The notes: generated by a model not told the origin, from the letters alone. A stretch of 64,000 bases of DNA from Lachnospiraceae bacterium (GCA_016286555.1 JAEETA010000009.1:1-64000); one strand, 5' to 3'. Shown: positions 26,414 through 36,629, numbered from the stretch's first letter. Translations and numbers: made by a program.

Positions 26414-26968
26414 TCAGGCCTGTTTTTTCCTGAAAAAAAGATGCTGATTGGTCTTGTATTTTTTGGTGCGGGTCAGTTCATACCCGAGATCCGTAACGGC
26501 TGCGGGATCAAAGTGCAGATCCTCCTCCAGGATGATCACCGTATCCTCATCGCAGAAATGGGAATGCAGGAGCTGTGCAAATACGGGAAGCTCCGCCTTC
26601 TGGCCGTAGGGCGGATCCATAAAGATAAAGTCCGCATGCTTTTCATAGATGGAAAGCAGGCCGCCTGCCGCTTCCTGCCGCAGGAGTACCGCCTTGTCGG
26701 AAAGCTTCGTAAACCGGAGATTCTCCCGGATACACTCCTCACAGCGCTGGCTGTGATCCACAAAATATGCCTTGGCAGCACCGCGGCTTAAGGCTTCGAT
26801 GCCGATGCCGCCGCTACCTGCAAACAGATCGATGAATACGCAGTCGGGAATATCCCATTGCAGAATGTTGAACAGGGTCTCCTTGATCCTGTCCTGGGTG
26901 GGTCTGGTGTCCATGCCGTCCGGTGTCATCAAAGGAAGGCTCCGGGCGGAACCTGCGATCACTCTCAT
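26414..26968 (-). CDS. rsmD: 16S rRNA (guanine(966)-N(2))-methyltransferase RsmD
   Basis: The 184-residue SAM-dependent methyltransferase has RVIAGSARSLPL at the N-terminus, the SAM loop DLFAGSGGIGIEALSRGA at about residues 47-64, and the catalytic DPPYGQ near 116. Only 9 bases separate it from the topoisomerase gene upstream. Confidence 0.95.
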   Translation of the reverse strand: MRVIAGSARSLPLMTPDGMDTRPTQDRIKETLFNILQWDIPDCVFIDLFAGSGGIGIEALSRGAAKAYFVDHSQRCEECIRENLRFTKLSDKAVLLRQEAAGGLLSIYEKHADFIFMDPPYGQKAELPVFAQLLHSHFCDEDTVIILEEDLHFDPAAVTDLGYELTRTKKYKTNQHLFFRKKQA

Positions 26969-26977
26969 GGCATTCTC

Positions 26978-29215
26978 CTATCTGATCTTGTTGCCTTTGT
27001 TATCGCGCTTCAAAAGCTTGATGGTATTAACGGAAACCTCTTTGGAGCCGGTGGGGAGCATCTTAACATCCGCAGCTCCGGTGATCACCGCATACTCCAG
27101 CAGATCCTTGGGATCCAGCTTCATGCAGCGGACACCGGCCGCCGTCTTTTTCTGGACGGGAAGCTCCTCCAGGGAGAAGCGCAGGAAGTAACCGAAACGG
27201 GACTTCAGGGTCAGGTAGATCTCCTCGGCAATGCCGTACACCGCCAGAAGTTTATCCTCTCCGTTCAGCTTCGTTGCAGCTACCGTCTTACGGGTGCTGA
27301 TCTCGAATTCGGAGCCCTCCACCAGTTTACCCATGCCCTTCTCGGTGACAAAGAGCAACTTCATATTGGGGAGCTCTGCCTGGTCACAGATAAAGAGAGT
27401 CTGATCGCTGGAGGAATCGTAATTGGACACGTTGTCCACGGGAATACCCTTGTCCTTCAGCTTGCACAGGGGCAGATCCGTCAGTTTCACGGAATGCATG
27501 TCTCCGTTTCTGGTGAACATGGCGATCTTACCCGTATTTTTCATGCGGATCACGGTCCGGGACTCTGCCAGGATGGTATCGGTATTCCGGTCGAAGGTGC
27601 CCTCGTCCACGGTCTTGGCGTAGCCGAAGCGGTCCATCAGGAAGTAGACATCGGTCTCTTCCATCTCCTTCTCATGATATACGGCTTCCTCACCGTTTTC
27701 AATGACGGTTCTGCGCTTGGTGGCATATTCCTTCTTAATGGCATCCAGTTCGGAGAGGATCACCTCGGTCATGGACTCTCTGTGATCCAGGATATCCTCG
27801 TAACGGTAGATGTTGGACAGGGTCTGCTCGTGCTCTTTGATGAGGGCTTCCAGCTCCAGTCCGATCAGTTTGTACAAACGCATCTCCAGAATGGCATTTG
27901 CCTGCTTTTCGGTAAACATGAGCTGGGCAGCCATGATCTGGGATTCCTTGCTCTTAAAACGAATGCCGTCAGTCTTACCGTAGATCAGGCAGTCCTTTGC
28001 CATCTGACGGTCTTTGGATCCCCGCAGGATCTCGATCACCAGATCGATGACGTTGCAGGCTTTGATCAGTCCTTCCTGGACTTCCTTCCGCTCCTGCTCC
28101 TTAGCCAGCAGATTGGTGTATTTCCGGGTGTTCAGTTCATACTGGAAGTCCACCACATGCTTCAGGATTCCTTTCAGACCCAGGGTCTCGGGACGGCCGT
28201 CCGCAATGGCCAGCATATTGACTCCGAAGGTGTCTTCCAGCTTGGTCTTCTTATACAGGAGATTGATGAAATTCTCCGTGTCCGCGTCCTTTTTCAGCTC
28301 GATGCAGATCCGGATGCCCTCCTTGGAGGACTGGTTGGAAATGTCTACGATATCCCGGGTCTTCTTGTTTTCCGACAGAGCTGCCACATCCTGCAGGAAT
28401 TTGGAAATATTAGCACCGATCATGGTATAGGGGATCTCAGTGATGACCACGGCAGTGTGGCCGCCTTTCAGCTTCTCCACCTCCACCTTGCCGCGGATAC
28501 GGATCTTGCCGGCGCCGGTCTCATAGATCTCCGTCAGCTCATCCTTGTTGATGACGATGCCGCCGGTGGGAAAATCAGGTCCCTTCAGATGCTTCATCAG
28601 TCTGGCAGTGGTGATGTCGGGGTCCAACATATAAGCCTTCATGGCATCGATGACCTCTCCCAGATTGTGGGGAGGAATGCTGGTAGCCATACCTACGGCG
28701 ATACCCTCGCTGCCGTTTACCAGCAGATTGGGGATACGGACGGGAAGCACCGAAGGCTCCTTCTCTGTCTCGTCAAAATTCGGAACAAAGTCCACAACAT
28801 CCAGGTCCAGATCACTGAGGAAGGTCTCCTGGGTCACCTTCTGGAGTCTCGCCTCGGTATAACGCATGGCAGCGGCGCCGTCCCCCTCGATGTTACCGAA
28901 GTTACCGTGGCCGTCCACCAGAGGCATTCCCTTTTTGAAATCCTGGCTCATGACCACCAGGGCTTCGTAGATGGAGGAATCTCCGTGAGGATGGTATTTA
29001 CCCATGGTATCGCCCACGATCCTGGCACACTTACGATAGGGTCTGTCATAACGGATCCCCAGCTCCAGCATATCGTAGAGGGTTCTGCGCTGTACGGGCT
29101 TAAGGCCGTCTCTCACATCCGGAAGAGCACGGGCGATGATAACGCTCATGGCATAGTCGATAAAGGACTTCTGCATCTCCTCCGAATATTCGGTTTTGAT
29201 AATACGATCTTCCAT
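26978..29215 (-). CDS. type II DNA topoisomerase subunit A (ParC/GyrA-like)
   Basis: The 745-residue DNA-breaking subunit has [30 protein letters not shown] and the catalytic tyrosine in [10 protein letters not shown] (about residue 118). The C-terminal region (about 500-735) has beta-pinwheel-like repeats but no QRRGGxG GyrA box, which favours a decatenase (topoisomerase IV-like) over a supercoiling gyrase. It follows its ATPase partner by 61 bases and is short compared with most GyrA proteins. A gyrase assignment cannot be ruled out. Confidence 0.88.
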   Translation of the reverse strand: MEDRIIKTEYSEEMQKSFIDYAMSVIIARALPDVRDGLKPVQRRTLYDMLELGIRYDRPYRKCARIVGDTMGKYHPHGDSSIYEALVVMSQDFKKGMPLVDGHGNFGNIEGDGAAAMRYTEARLQKVTQETFLSDLDLDVVDFVPNFDETEKEPSVLPVRIPNLLVNGSEGIAVGMATSIPPHNLGEVIDAMKAYMLDPDITTARLMKHLKGPDFPTGGIVINKDELTEIYETGAGKIRIRGKVEVEKLKGGHTAVVITEIPYTMIGANISKFLQDVAALSENKKTRDIVDISNQSSKEGIRICIELKKDADTENFINLLYKKTKLEDTFGVNMLAIADGRPETLGLKGILKHVVDFQYELNTRKYTNLLAKEQERKEVQEGLIKACNVIDLVIEILRGSKDRQMAKDCLIYGKTDGIRFKSKESQIMAAQLMFTEKQANAILEMRLYKLIGLELEALIKEHEQTLSNIYRYEDILDHRESMTEVILSELDAIKKEYATKRRTVIENGEEAVYHEKEMEETDVYFLMDRFGYAKTVDEGTFDRNTDTILAESRTVIRMKNTGKIAMFTRNGDMHSVKLTDLPLCKLKDKGIPVDNVSNYDSSSDQTLFICDQAELPNMKLLFVTEKGMGKLVEGSEFEISTRKTVAATKLNGEDKLLAVYGIAEEIYLTLKSRFGYFLRFSLEELPVQKKTAAGVRCMKLDPKDLLEYAVITGAADVKMLPTGSKEVSVNTIKLLKRDNKGNKIR

Positions 29216-29276
29216 GTGATCTACTCTTATCTCTTTCTGAATCTGTGTTTCTTAAGAACAAATACTGACGGGATCG

Positions 29277-31199
29277 TCAGATATCCAGGAGTGCGTCCTG
29301 GGCATGCTTGTAGATAAAGGCTTTTCGGGGCGGAACGTCGGTGCCCATAAGAAGTTCCGTGGTCTCGGAAGCCATGCGGGCATCCTCGATCTCCACCAGT
29401 TTTAAGCGCCTGCGCTCGGGATCCAGGGTGGTCTCCCAGAGCTGCTCCGGATTCATCTCTCCCAGACCTTTGTAACGCTGGAGGATGAAATTCCCCTTGT
29501 GGGTCTTGCGATAATTCTCCAGGGCCTTGTCGTCGTAGAGATAAACCTCTTCGCCCTTGGAGGGCATTGCCTTATACAGAGGCGGCATGGCGATGTACAC
29601 ATGTCCCTCAAAGATCAGATCCGGCATGAAGCGGTAGAACAGGGTCAGCAGCAGGTTGGAAATATGTGCGCCGTCCACGTCCGCATCGGCCATGATGATG
29701 ATCTTGTCATAGCGCAGCTTGGTGATATCAAAATCGTTGCCGTATCCTTCGGAAAAACCACAGCCAAAGGCATTGATCATAGCCTTGATCTCGGCGTTTG
29801 CCAGCACCTTGTCGATGGAAGCCTTCTCCACGTTCAGGATCTTACCGCGGATGGGCAGGATAGCCTGATAGGTACGGTTCCGGGCGGTCTTGGCACTGCC
29901 GCCTGCGGAGTCTCCCTCTACGATAAAGATCTCGCACTGGGAAGCGTCCTTGGAAATGCAATTGGCCAGCTTACCGTTGGAATCGAAGGAAAACTTCGGA
30001 TTGGACAGCATGTTGGTCTTGGCTTTTTCCTCGGTCTTACGGATCTTCGCAGCCTTCTCCGCGCAGCCGATGATGCTCTTAAGCATCTCCAGGTTACGGT
30101 CAAAGAAGCGCACCACTTCGTCGCCGGTGACCTTGGATACTGCCTTGGCAGCGTCCTGATTGTCCAGCTTCGTCTTCGTCTGGCCCTCGAATCTGGGATC
30201 CGGATGCTTGATGCTGACGACGGCGGTCATGCCGTTACGCACATCGGCACCGGTAAAGTTCTGATCCTTATCCTTCAGGATCCCCAGCTCTCTGGCATAG
30301 GTATTGATGATATTGGTAAACTGAGTCTTAAAGCCCGTCAGGTGAGTACCGCCCTCGGAATTGTAAATACAGTTACAAAATCCCAGAACGTTCTCATGAA
30401 ATTCGTTTACATACTGAAAAGCAATCTCCACCTCGATGCCTTCGGAGATACCGGTGAGATACACCACATCGCTGACAGGCTCCTTCATGTTGTTCATGTC
30501 ACGAAGGAAGCCGATGAGTCCGTCGGGCTCGTGGAACTCCACGGTCTCGGGATTCTCCTTCCGCAGATCCTTAAAAACGATGGTGAGTTTGGGATTCAGG
30601 TAAGCAGTCTCATGGAGACGGCTCTTGATCTCATCCTCCTTAAACCAGGTGCGGTCAAAAATGGTAGGATCCGGCAGGAAATTAATGGTGGTGCCGCTTT
30701 CCCGGGTCTTCCCCAGGCAGGGAAGCAGTCCCTTCTCCAGCTCTGTGGTAGGCACGCCTCTCTCATAGGTATCACGGAAGATCTGCCCTCCGGTCTTGAC
30801 CGTAACGGTCATTCGCTCGGAAAGCGCATTTACAACGGAGGAACCCACACCGTGGAGACCGCCGCTGGTCTTATATGCATTGTTGTCAAACTTACCGCCG
30901 GCATGGAGAGTGGTAAACACCAGACGCTCAGCACTGATGCCTTTCTCGTGCATTCCCACGGGAATACCTCTTCCGTTGTCGGATACCGTGGCGGAGCCGT
31001 CCTTCTCCAGCGTAACGGTGATCCGGTCGCAAAATCCGGCCAGATGCTCGTCCACGGAATTGTCCACGATCTCATATACCAGATGATTCAGTCCCTTGGT
31101 GGACACGGAACCGATATACATTCCGGGGCGGACTCTGACCGCCTCAAGCCCCTCCAGCACTGTGATGCTGGAAGCGTCATATACTGTCTTCGGAGCCAT
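29277..31199 (-). CDS. type II DNA topoisomerase subunit B (ParE/GyrB-like)
   Basis: The 640-residue ATPase subunit has a GHKL fold with EIVDNSVDEHLAGFC (Asn/Asp for ATP and Mg), DNGRGIPVG, and GGLHGVGSSVVNAL. The TOPRIM domain shows EGDSAGGSAK and DADVDGAHI. AMPPLYK closes the core. The length fits ParE or GyrB without insertions. Its promoter region carries a LexA-like box. With the GyrA-box-less partner downstream, topoisomerase IV is the better guess. Confidence 0.9.
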   Translation of the reverse strand: MAPKTVYDASSITVLEGLEAVRVRPGMYIGSVSTKGLNHLVYEIVDNSVDEHLAGFCDRITVTLEKDGSATVSDNGRGIPVGMHEKGISAERLVFTTLHAGGKFDNNAYKTSGGLHGVGSSVVNALSERMTVTVKTGGQIFRDTYERGVPTTELEKGLLPCLGKTRESGTTINFLPDPTIFDRTWFKEDEIKSRLHETAYLNPKLTIVFKDLRKENPETVEFHEPDGLIGFLRDMNNMKEPVSDVVYLTGISEGIEVEIAFQYVNEFHENVLGFCNCIYNSEGGTHLTGFKTQFTNIINTYARELGILKDKDQNFTGADVRNGMTAVVSIKHPDPRFEGQTKTKLDNQDAAKAVSKVTGDEVVRFFDRNLEMLKSIIGCAEKAAKIRKTEEKAKTNMLSNPKFSFDSNGKLANCISKDASQCEIFIVEGDSAGGSAKTARNRTYQAILPIRGKILNVEKASIDKVLANAEIKAMINAFGCGFSEGYGNDFDITKLRYDKIIIMADADVDGAHISNLLLTLFYRFMPDLIFEGHVYIAMPPLYKAMPSKGEEVYLYDDKALENYRKTHKGNFILQRYKGLGEMNPEQLWETTLDPERRRLKLVEIEDARMASETTELLMGTDVPPRKAFIYKHAQDALLDI

Positions 31200-31219
31200 A
31201 AACTACCTTCCTTCCGATT

Positions 31220-31233
31220 AGAACATTCGTTCC
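31220..31233. promoter_or_regulatory. LexA/SOS-like box upstream of the topoisomerase operon
   Basis: AGAACATTCGTTCC matches 12 of 14 positions of the Bacillus-type SOS consensus CGAACRNRYGTTYC and is a near-perfect dyad (GAAC-4-GTTC). It lies just downstream of the predicted transcription start, a position where repressor binding would block elongation. Confidence 0.55.
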
Positions 31234-31244
31234 CACATTCAGTT

Positions 31245-31273
31245 AGTATACCATATATTTTGTATAGGTACAA
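31245..31273 (-). promoter_or_regulatory. promoter of the topoisomerase operon
   Basis: TTGTAC (31268-31273) and TATACT (31245-31250) have 17-base spacing on the minus strand, 45 bases ahead of the start codon at 31199. Confidence 0.65.
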
Positions 31274-31277
31274 GAAA

Positions 31278-31309
31278 AAATGCCCAAGATTTGGTGCTCT
31301 TGGGCATTT
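31278..31309 (-). terminator. rho-independent terminator after the DegV gene
   Basis: A 12-base perfect stem AAATGCCCAAGA/TCTTGGGCATTT is followed on the minus strand by a T run opposite 31274-31280. It separates the recG-degV genes from the topoisomerase promoter. Confidence 0.9.
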
Positions 31310-31387
31310 GCAAGGATTCCGTCAAGTATCTAAATAATTTGTAAACATGTCTGTATTTTGGACCCCAAAGAGGCCCGCCGGGTGGTC

Positions 31388-32260
31388 TTACAGAAGCTCC
31401 TCCGGGACGCAGGAGCATGCCACTGCCAGGGCGCCGGGGCCGATGTGGCAGGACACGGACAGGGAAAGGGGTTCCATCACGATGTCAAATCCGGGAATAG
31501 CCTCCTGCACCTGCTTTTTTAAATCCTCCGCTGCGGCAATATCGTAGGTATATGCCATCTCCAGGTGTGTCCTGGAAGGATCGATGCCGCCGAAACGCTC
31601 CTCCATATCCTTTTTGATGGCGGAGATCATCATATCCCTTCCCTGGGAAGAAGTGCGGGCTTTGGCAAAAGCGTCCAGCTTCTCTCCCTGAATGGTCAGC
31701 ACCGGCTTTATGCGGAGCATGGTACCGATGGCCGCAGCTGCAGGGGTAATGCGACCACCTTTTTTCAGGTATGTCAGAGTATCCAGCATGATATAGATGG
31801 AAGAACGGAACTTCTCCCGCTCCAGGATCTCCTTGATCTGAATGGCATCGAAGCCTTTTTCCGCAAGAAGCAGTGCATCCAGAGCACTCTGACGCTGGGT
31901 CACGGAAATGCGCTGGTTATTCACCACCTGCACCTTCCGGTCATACTCCTCGGAAAGCATCATGGCACTCTGGCAGGAACCGGAAAGGCCGCTGCTCATT
32001 GGGATATACACGATCTGGTCGTACTGCTCCAGCAGATCCTCCCAGAAATCCATCACATTCGCGGGAGTGGGCTGAGAAGTCTTGATGTCCGCATCATTTT
32101 TCAGCGCCTCGTAGAACTGCTCCTGCGTCAGGGAGATATCCTCAAAGTACTCCTTTCCGTTGATGTAAAAGGGCATGGGAAGGACAAAAATACCCAGTTC
32201 TTTTCCTTCCTTCTGTGTGATCCCGCTGTTACTGTCGGTCATCACCGCAACTTTTCCCAT
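31388..32260 (-). CDS. DegV family fatty-acid-binding protein
   Basis: The 290-residue cytosolic lipid carrier of the DegV (FakB) type begins VAVMTDSNSGI, has the SSGLSGSCQSA fatty-acid head-group loop near residue 90 and ends with HIGPGALAVAC. FakB proteins present fatty acids to FakA for phosphorylation; a FakA-like gene lies 2.3 kb upstream on the same strand with recG between. The fatty acid preference is not predictable. The ribosome site before 32260 is weakly spaced. Confidence 0.92.
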   Translation of the reverse strand: MGKVAVMTDSNSGITQKEGKELGIFVLPMPFYINGKEYFEDISLTQEQFYEALKNDADIKTSQPTPANVMDFWEDLLEQYDQIVYIPMSSGLSGSCQSAMMLSEEYDRKVQVVNNQRISVTQRQSALDALLLAEKGFDAIQIKEILEREKFRSSIYIMLDTLTYLKKGGRITPAAAAIGTMLRIKPVLTIQGEKLDAFAKARTSSQGRDMMISAIKKDMEERFGGIDPSRTHLEMAYTYDIAAAEDLKKQVQEAIPGFDIVMEPLSLSVSCHIGPGALAVACSCVPEELL

Positions 32261-32297
32261 AATCCGGTCACTCCTCTATCTTCCCTTAAGGGATTAC

Positions 32298-34355
32298 TTA
32301 TAATGTCTGAAGATCCAGGTGATACTTACCGTAGCTGCCGGCCTCCGCCAGAATGGCGGCGGAGGATTCCTTCACCAGAGCAGGATCCGCTTTCAGCAGC
32401 GCTTCCACCGCATCCGAAGCTTCGGACAGTTCCTGCGCATCGGCGAATACATCCGCGATCTCAAAGGCAAATTCTCCGCTCTGCCGGACACCGAAGAGTT
32501 CTCCGGGTCCTCTGAGCTGCAGATCCTTGGAAGCGATCTCGAATCCGTCATTGGTGGAATTCAGGATTTCCAGACGCTTCATGGTCTTCTCGTCCTCTTT
32601 CGAAGAGAGAAAAATACAATAACTCTGTTCCTTCCCTCGTCCCACGCGGCCCCGCAGCTGATGGAGCTGGGCCAGTCCGAAACGTTCCGCATTTTCCACC
32701 ATCATCACCGTTGCATTGGGGACATTGATGCCCACCTCAATGACGGTGGTAGAAACCAGCAGGTCAATGTCTCCTTTGGAAAAACGATCCATGATGCCGT
32801 TTTTCACCGCCGGGGTCATGCGCCCGTGGAGGTACTCTATCCGTACCGTGTCAGGAAAGGTGTTTTTCAGCTCTTCCGCGTAACTGACTACATCGGTCAG
32901 CGATTCGTCTTCCCCGGATTCCACCTGAGGACAGATGATGTAGACCTGTCTGCCGGCGACGATCTGCTTTTCCATAAAAGCATAGGCGCTGGGCCGGTAT
33001 CCTGTACCCACCACGCAGTTCTTAATGGGCAGGCGCTCCGCAGGGAGCTCCCGGATCACGGAGGTCTTCAGATCACCGTATAGGACCATGGCCAGTGTTC
33101 TGGGAATGGGCGTTGCGCTCATGACCAGAATATGGGGCTGGCCGCCCTTCTGTGCCAGAGTCTGACGCTGCCGCACGCCGAAGCGGTGCTGCTCGTCAGT
33201 GATCACCAGGCCCAGGGATTTGTATTCCACCTTCGCCTGGATCAGGGCATGAGTGCCGATGATCACATTGGCTTCCCCGGATTTTACCAGTTCATAGGCT
33301 TCCCGTTTGGCTGCCGCCGTCATGGAACCCAGAAGCAATACCGGCTTTAAGGGCAGATCGTAGGTTTCAATCATCCGCTGCAGGGATTCCATATGCTGGG
33401 CGGCCAGCACTTCCGTGGGAGCCATCAACGCTCCCTGATAGCCGTTAGCGGCACACATGAGAAGTGCCAGAAAAGCAATGATGGTCTTGCCGCTGCCCAC
33501 ATCGCCCTGGATCAGGCGATTCATGCAATTAGGGCCCGTCAGATCCGAACGGATCTCCTTCCAGGCCTTCTTCTGACCGGCGGTCAGGGTAAAGGGCAAC
33601 CGCTCCAGCAGTCTGTCACAATGCGCCACCTCGATCATGGGAAAGGCATTGGGCTCATTCTGGATCAGCGCCTTGCTGCGGTGCATGATCAGCAGGAAGA
33701 AGAAAAACTCTTCAAAGGAAAGCCTGCGCCTTGCCTCCCGCAAATGCTCGGGAGAATCCGGAAAATGCACAGTCCGTAAGGCTTCCTGTCTGGAAAGCAG
33801 GTTGTGCTCCGCAAGGAACTCCGGTGAGAAGCAGTCCGCCATGGGGAAAGCTTCCAGTGCCTGCAATACTGCTTTAGAAATGGTATTGCCGGAAAGTCCC
33901 TTGGTCAGGGGATAAACGCTGTGAAGCTCCTTCTGCAGGGCTTCATATTCAGCGGGGGTATATTTTTTCGGCTGTTCCAGCATCATCCCTCTGCCTTTTC
34001 GGACCGCTCTGCCGTAAAACACGGCAAACGTCCCGGGAACAAAGGATTTTTTCAGATAAGGCTGGTTGAAAATACTTAAGGTAAAACGCTCTCCCTCGGG
34101 ATCCGTCACCACCACTTCAAAAAAGGACTTGCGGTTAAAGTACCGGACACCGGATACCGAAGCGATGCAGCCGCGAATGGCTGTCATCTCACCCGACCCG
34201 GCGCTCTTCACCATCACCGGATCCGGATAGGTCAGGTAGGTTCTGGGATAATAGACGATCAGATCCCGGATGGTATGAATCTCCAATTTGGAAAACAAAG
34301 CGGCTGTCTTGGCTCCGATCCCTTTCAGGTCGGTTACCGCCATCTGATCCGTCAA
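32298..34355 (-). CDS. recG: ATP-dependent DNA helicase RecG
   Basis: The enzyme remodels stalled forks and branched DNA. It has 685 residues from the chosen start. The wedge/OB region (about 10-230) begins TDLKGIGAKTAALF. The helicase core follows with GDVGSGKTIIAFLAL, TDEQHRFG (DEQH box), VMSATPIPRTLAM, and the C-terminal QLHQLRGRVGRG and RGPGELFG motifs. The TTG at 34355 is preferred because GGAGGT (34361-34366) is five bases upstream. It gives the normal family length; a longer frame starting at 34448 would add 31 residues without homology. Confidence 0.95.
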   Translation of the reverse strand: MTDQMAVTDLKGIGAKTAALFSKLEIHTIRDLIVYYPRTYLTYPDPVMVKSAGSGEMTAIRGCIASVSGVRYFNRKSFFEVVVTDPEGERFTLSIFNQPYLKKSFVPGTFAVFYGRAVRKGRGMMLEQPKKYTPAEYEALQKELHSVYPLTKGLSGNTISKAVLQALEAFPMADCFSPEFLAEHNLLSRQEALRTVHFPDSPEHLREARRRLSFEEFFFFLLIMHRSKALIQNEPNAFPMIEVAHCDRLLERLPFTLTAGQKKAWKEIRSDLTGPNCMNRLIQGDVGSGKTIIAFLALLMCAANGYQGALMAPTEVLAAQHMESLQRMIETYDLPLKPVLLLGSMTAAAKREAYELVKSGEANVIIGTHALIQAKVEYKSLGLVITDEQHRFGVRQRQTLAQKGGQPHILVMSATPIPRTLAMVLYGDLKTSVIRELPAERLPIKNCVVGTGYRPSAYAFMEKQIVAGRQVYIICPQVESGEDESLTDVVSYAEELKNTFPDTVRIEYLHGRMTPAVKNGIMDRFSKGDIDLLVSTTVIEVGINVPNATVMMVENAERFGLAQLHQLRGRVGRGKEQSYCIFLSSKEDEKTMKRLEILNSTNDGFEIASKDLQLRGPGELFGVRQSGEFAFEIADVFADAQELSEASDAVEALLKADPALVKESSAAILAEAGSYGKYHLDLQTL

Positions 34356-34454
34356 AGCGCACCTCCCATGAGACGTTCCTCTGTTTCCCACCCGCTTCCG
34401 AAAGGAAACGCTCGGATCTGCCCGCGCAGAACATCCCGTTAATTGCAAAAGAAA

Positions 34455-34479
34455 TAGAGGAGACGCACAGTCTCCTCTA
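34455..34479 (-). terminator. terminator after the fakA gene
   Basis: A 10-base stem TAGAGGAGAC/GTCTCCTCTA is followed on the minus strand by a T-rich tail (ATTTCTTTTGC). A second dyad (34493-34518, GCATGTAG/CTACATG) lies between it and the fakA stop codon. Confidence 0.75.
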
Positions 34480-34569
34480 GATTATAGTCGGGTGCATGTA
34501 GTCAAACAAACTACATGTGCAACATTTTCACCTAATGTGTTACATATCTCACGAATTGCGCAGATATTA

Positions 34570-36222
34570 TCACTCAACCGATACGATGTAATAATAGATC
34601 GGCTGTCCGCCGGGCTGCAGTTCCACATCCACGCCGCTGAACGCTTCCTGAACGGTCTGCTGCATTGCTGCCGCATCCTCTTCGGAAACATCGGAACCGT
34701 AGTAAATGCAGATGAGTTCGGAGGATTCCTCCACCATCTCAGCCAGCATATCCTTCACGGCAGTGGTCAGATCCTTGGACACTGCCAGGATGCCCTTGTC
34801 GCCGATGCCCATGTAATCGCCCTTTTCGATGGTCTTGTCATCGATGACGGTATCACGGACCGCATAGGTGATCTCACCGGACTTCACTCTGCCGATCTGC
34901 TCCATCATGGATACTTCGTTCTCATCGGGAGTGCTGTCGGGCACATAGTTGATGGCCGCTGCGATACCCTGAGGAATGGTCTTGGTGGGGATCACCAGCA
35001 CATTCTTGTCGGTGGACAGGTCTCTGGCCTGGTTTGCAGCCAGAATAATGTTCTTGTTGTTGGGAAGGACAAAGACGGTATCCGCATTGACCTTTGCCAC
35101 TGCATCCAGGATGTCTGCAGTGGAAGGATTCATGGTCTGGCCGCCCTCGATCACATAATCAACGCCCAGGCTGCGGAAGATCTCAGCCAGGCCGTCACCT
35201 GCGGAAACGGCAATGAAGCCTACAGGCTTTCTGGGGCCTGCTTCGGGAGTAGGCTCGGGAGCAGCTGCTTCCCGGCCTTCTTCCTCGATGGTGGGATACT
35301 CCTCGGTGCTTCTGTTGCGGATCACTACATTTTTCAGGTCACCGTACAGCAGCGCCTTCTGCAGTGCCATACCGGGATCGTTGGTATACAGTGCCAGATC
35401 TACGGTCTCATCCGTGCTGGTGACAACAGCCTTCTCACCGATGCCCTCCAGATAGGACTTCAGATCCAGCTCGCTCTTAATATTGAAAGGTCGCATCAGA
35501 GTGATGGTCGCGGAGGTGTAATAGAGATGCTCGGGACGAAGGATATCCTCCTCCTCGGGAGCCTCTTCGGTGATCTCACCGATGGTCAGATCCATCTCCT
35601 TGCCTTCAAAGAGATCCACAGCGCCGCGGAATGCCACTACCAGGCCCTTTCCGCCGGAATCCACAACGCCTGCCTGCTTCAGAACGGGCAGCATCTCGGG
35701 GGTCTTCTCCAAAGTCTCTTCGCCCTTTTTCAGACAGGTATTCAGGAAGACGCTCAGATCGGTGCAGCCTTCCTCCTGCAGTGCCAATGCGCACTCGGAA
35801 ATGCCCTTGGCCACGGTAAGAATGGTGCCCTCCTTGGGTACCATGACAGCCTTATAAGCCGTCTCCACAGCCTTCACAAAGCCTTCCGTCAAAACGGGAA
35901 TGGTAAGGGCGTCCTCTTCCTTGATCCTGCGGGTAAATCCGCGAAGGAGCTGAGAAAGGATAACGCCGGAATTTCCTCTGGCACCCTTCAGGGAACCGCT
36001 GGAAATGGCCTTGCTCAGGGTCTTCATATCTACATCATCCGCCAGCTCGGATACCTCTTTTGCCGCTGACATGATGGTCATGGTCATATTGGTTCCGGTA
36101 TCTCCGTCGGGAACGGGGAATACGTTCAATTCGTTGATCAGATCTTTCTGACTTTCAAGGCTCTTGGCGCCGGCCAGGAACATGCGGCGCAAAAGCTTAA
36201 CATCAATCTGTGAAACAGACAC
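34570..36222 (-). CDS. fakA: fatty acid kinase FakA-like protein (DAK2 domain)
   Basis: The 550-residue kinase phosphorylates FakB-bound fatty acids in Gram-positives. The N-terminal DAK2/DhaL nucleotide domain (about residues 8-205) has VPDGDTGTNMTMTI and the GARGNSGVILSQL loop. A middle domain and a C-terminal EDD-like domain complete the normal architecture. A GTG start at 36222 has GGAGG nine bases upstream. It follows asp23 by 14 bases, the common asp23-fakA pair. Confidence 0.92.
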   Translation of the reverse strand: MSVSQIDVKLLRRMFLAGAKSLESQKDLINELNVFPVPDGDTGTNMTMTIMSAAKEVSELADDVDMKTLSKAISSGSLKGARGNSGVILSQLLRGFTRRIKEEDALTIPVLTEGFVKAVETAYKAVMVPKEGTILTVAKGISECALALQEEGCTDLSVFLNTCLKKGEETLEKTPEMLPVLKQAGVVDSGGKGLVVAFRGAVDLFEGKEMDLTIGEITEEAPEEEDILRPEHLYYTSATITLMRPFNIKSELDLKSYLEGIGEKAVVTSTDETVDLALYTNDPGMALQKALLYGDLKNVVIRNRSTEEYPTIEEEGREAAAPEPTPEAGPRKPVGFIAVSAGDGLAEIFRSLGVDYVIEGGQTMNPSTADILDAVAKVNADTVFVLPNNKNIILAANQARDLSTDKNVLVIPTKTIPQGIAAAINYVPDSTPDENEVSMMEQIGRVKSGEITYAVRDTVIDDKTIEKGDYMGIGDKGILAVSKDLTTAVKDMLAEMVEESSELICIYYGSDVSEEDAAAMQQTVQEAFSGVDVELQPGGQPIYYYIVSVE

Positions 36223-36236
36223 GGGACAAATCCTCC

Positions 36237-36599
36237 TTAATCAATTACCTTAACGCCTTCGACATAAATATTGATGCGCTCGATGGGAAGGCCGGTGAAT
36301 TCCTCCACACGATATTTGACATTCTCGATGAGATTGTCGGCCACAGCCTTAATGCTGACATCATAGGCCACAATGACATGAAAATCGAGGATCAGCTTCC
36401 GATCCGCATTCAGACTGACATGGATTCCCCGGGTCAGAGATTCTTTCTTTAAGAGCTTGACCAGACCGTCCTTCATGCTCACGCCGGCCATACCGACGAT
36501 ACCGAAGCATTCAACGGCAACACTTCCGGCATATTGAGCAATGACTTCGTTATCTACTACAATATTCCCCATATGGGTGTTCATGGAAGAACCCTTCAT
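36237..36599 (-). CDS. Asp23/Gls24 family envelope stress protein
   Basis: The 120-residue protein of the Asp23 family has GNIVVDNEVIAQYAGSVAVECFGIVGMAG and ends with VEGVKVID. Relatives attach to the membrane through partners and respond to envelope stress; this one is the short form usually preceding fakA. The ATG at 36599 with AAGGAGG nine bases upstream is clearly the start. Confidence 0.93.
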   Translation of the reverse strand: MKGSSMNTHMGNIVVDNEVIAQYAGSVAVECFGIVGMAGVSMKDGLVKLLKKESLTRGIHVSLNADRKLILDFHVIVAYDVSIKAVADNLIENVKYRVEEFTGLPIERINIYVEGVKVID

Positions 36600-36629
36600 A
36601 ATGACCTCCTTGTTCAAACATTCCAAACT

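Noticed and set aside
25229-26791. Plus-strand open frame of 520 codons
   Set aside because: Antisense to three well-identified genes (coiled-coil protein, coaD, rsmD).
26858-29317. Plus-strand open frame of 819 codons
   Set aside because: It lies entirely opposite the topoisomerase subunit A gene and shows no recognisable motifs; long antisense frames are common in GC-rich codon-biased genes.
29499-31337. Plus-strand open frame of 612 codons
   Set aside because: Antisense to the topoisomerase ATPase subunit, with no domain pattern; the opposite frame has all GHKL and TOPRIM motifs.
32298-34448. Longer start for recG at 34448
   Set aside because: The additional residues are not helicase-like, while a TTG at 34355 has GGAGG at the right distance.
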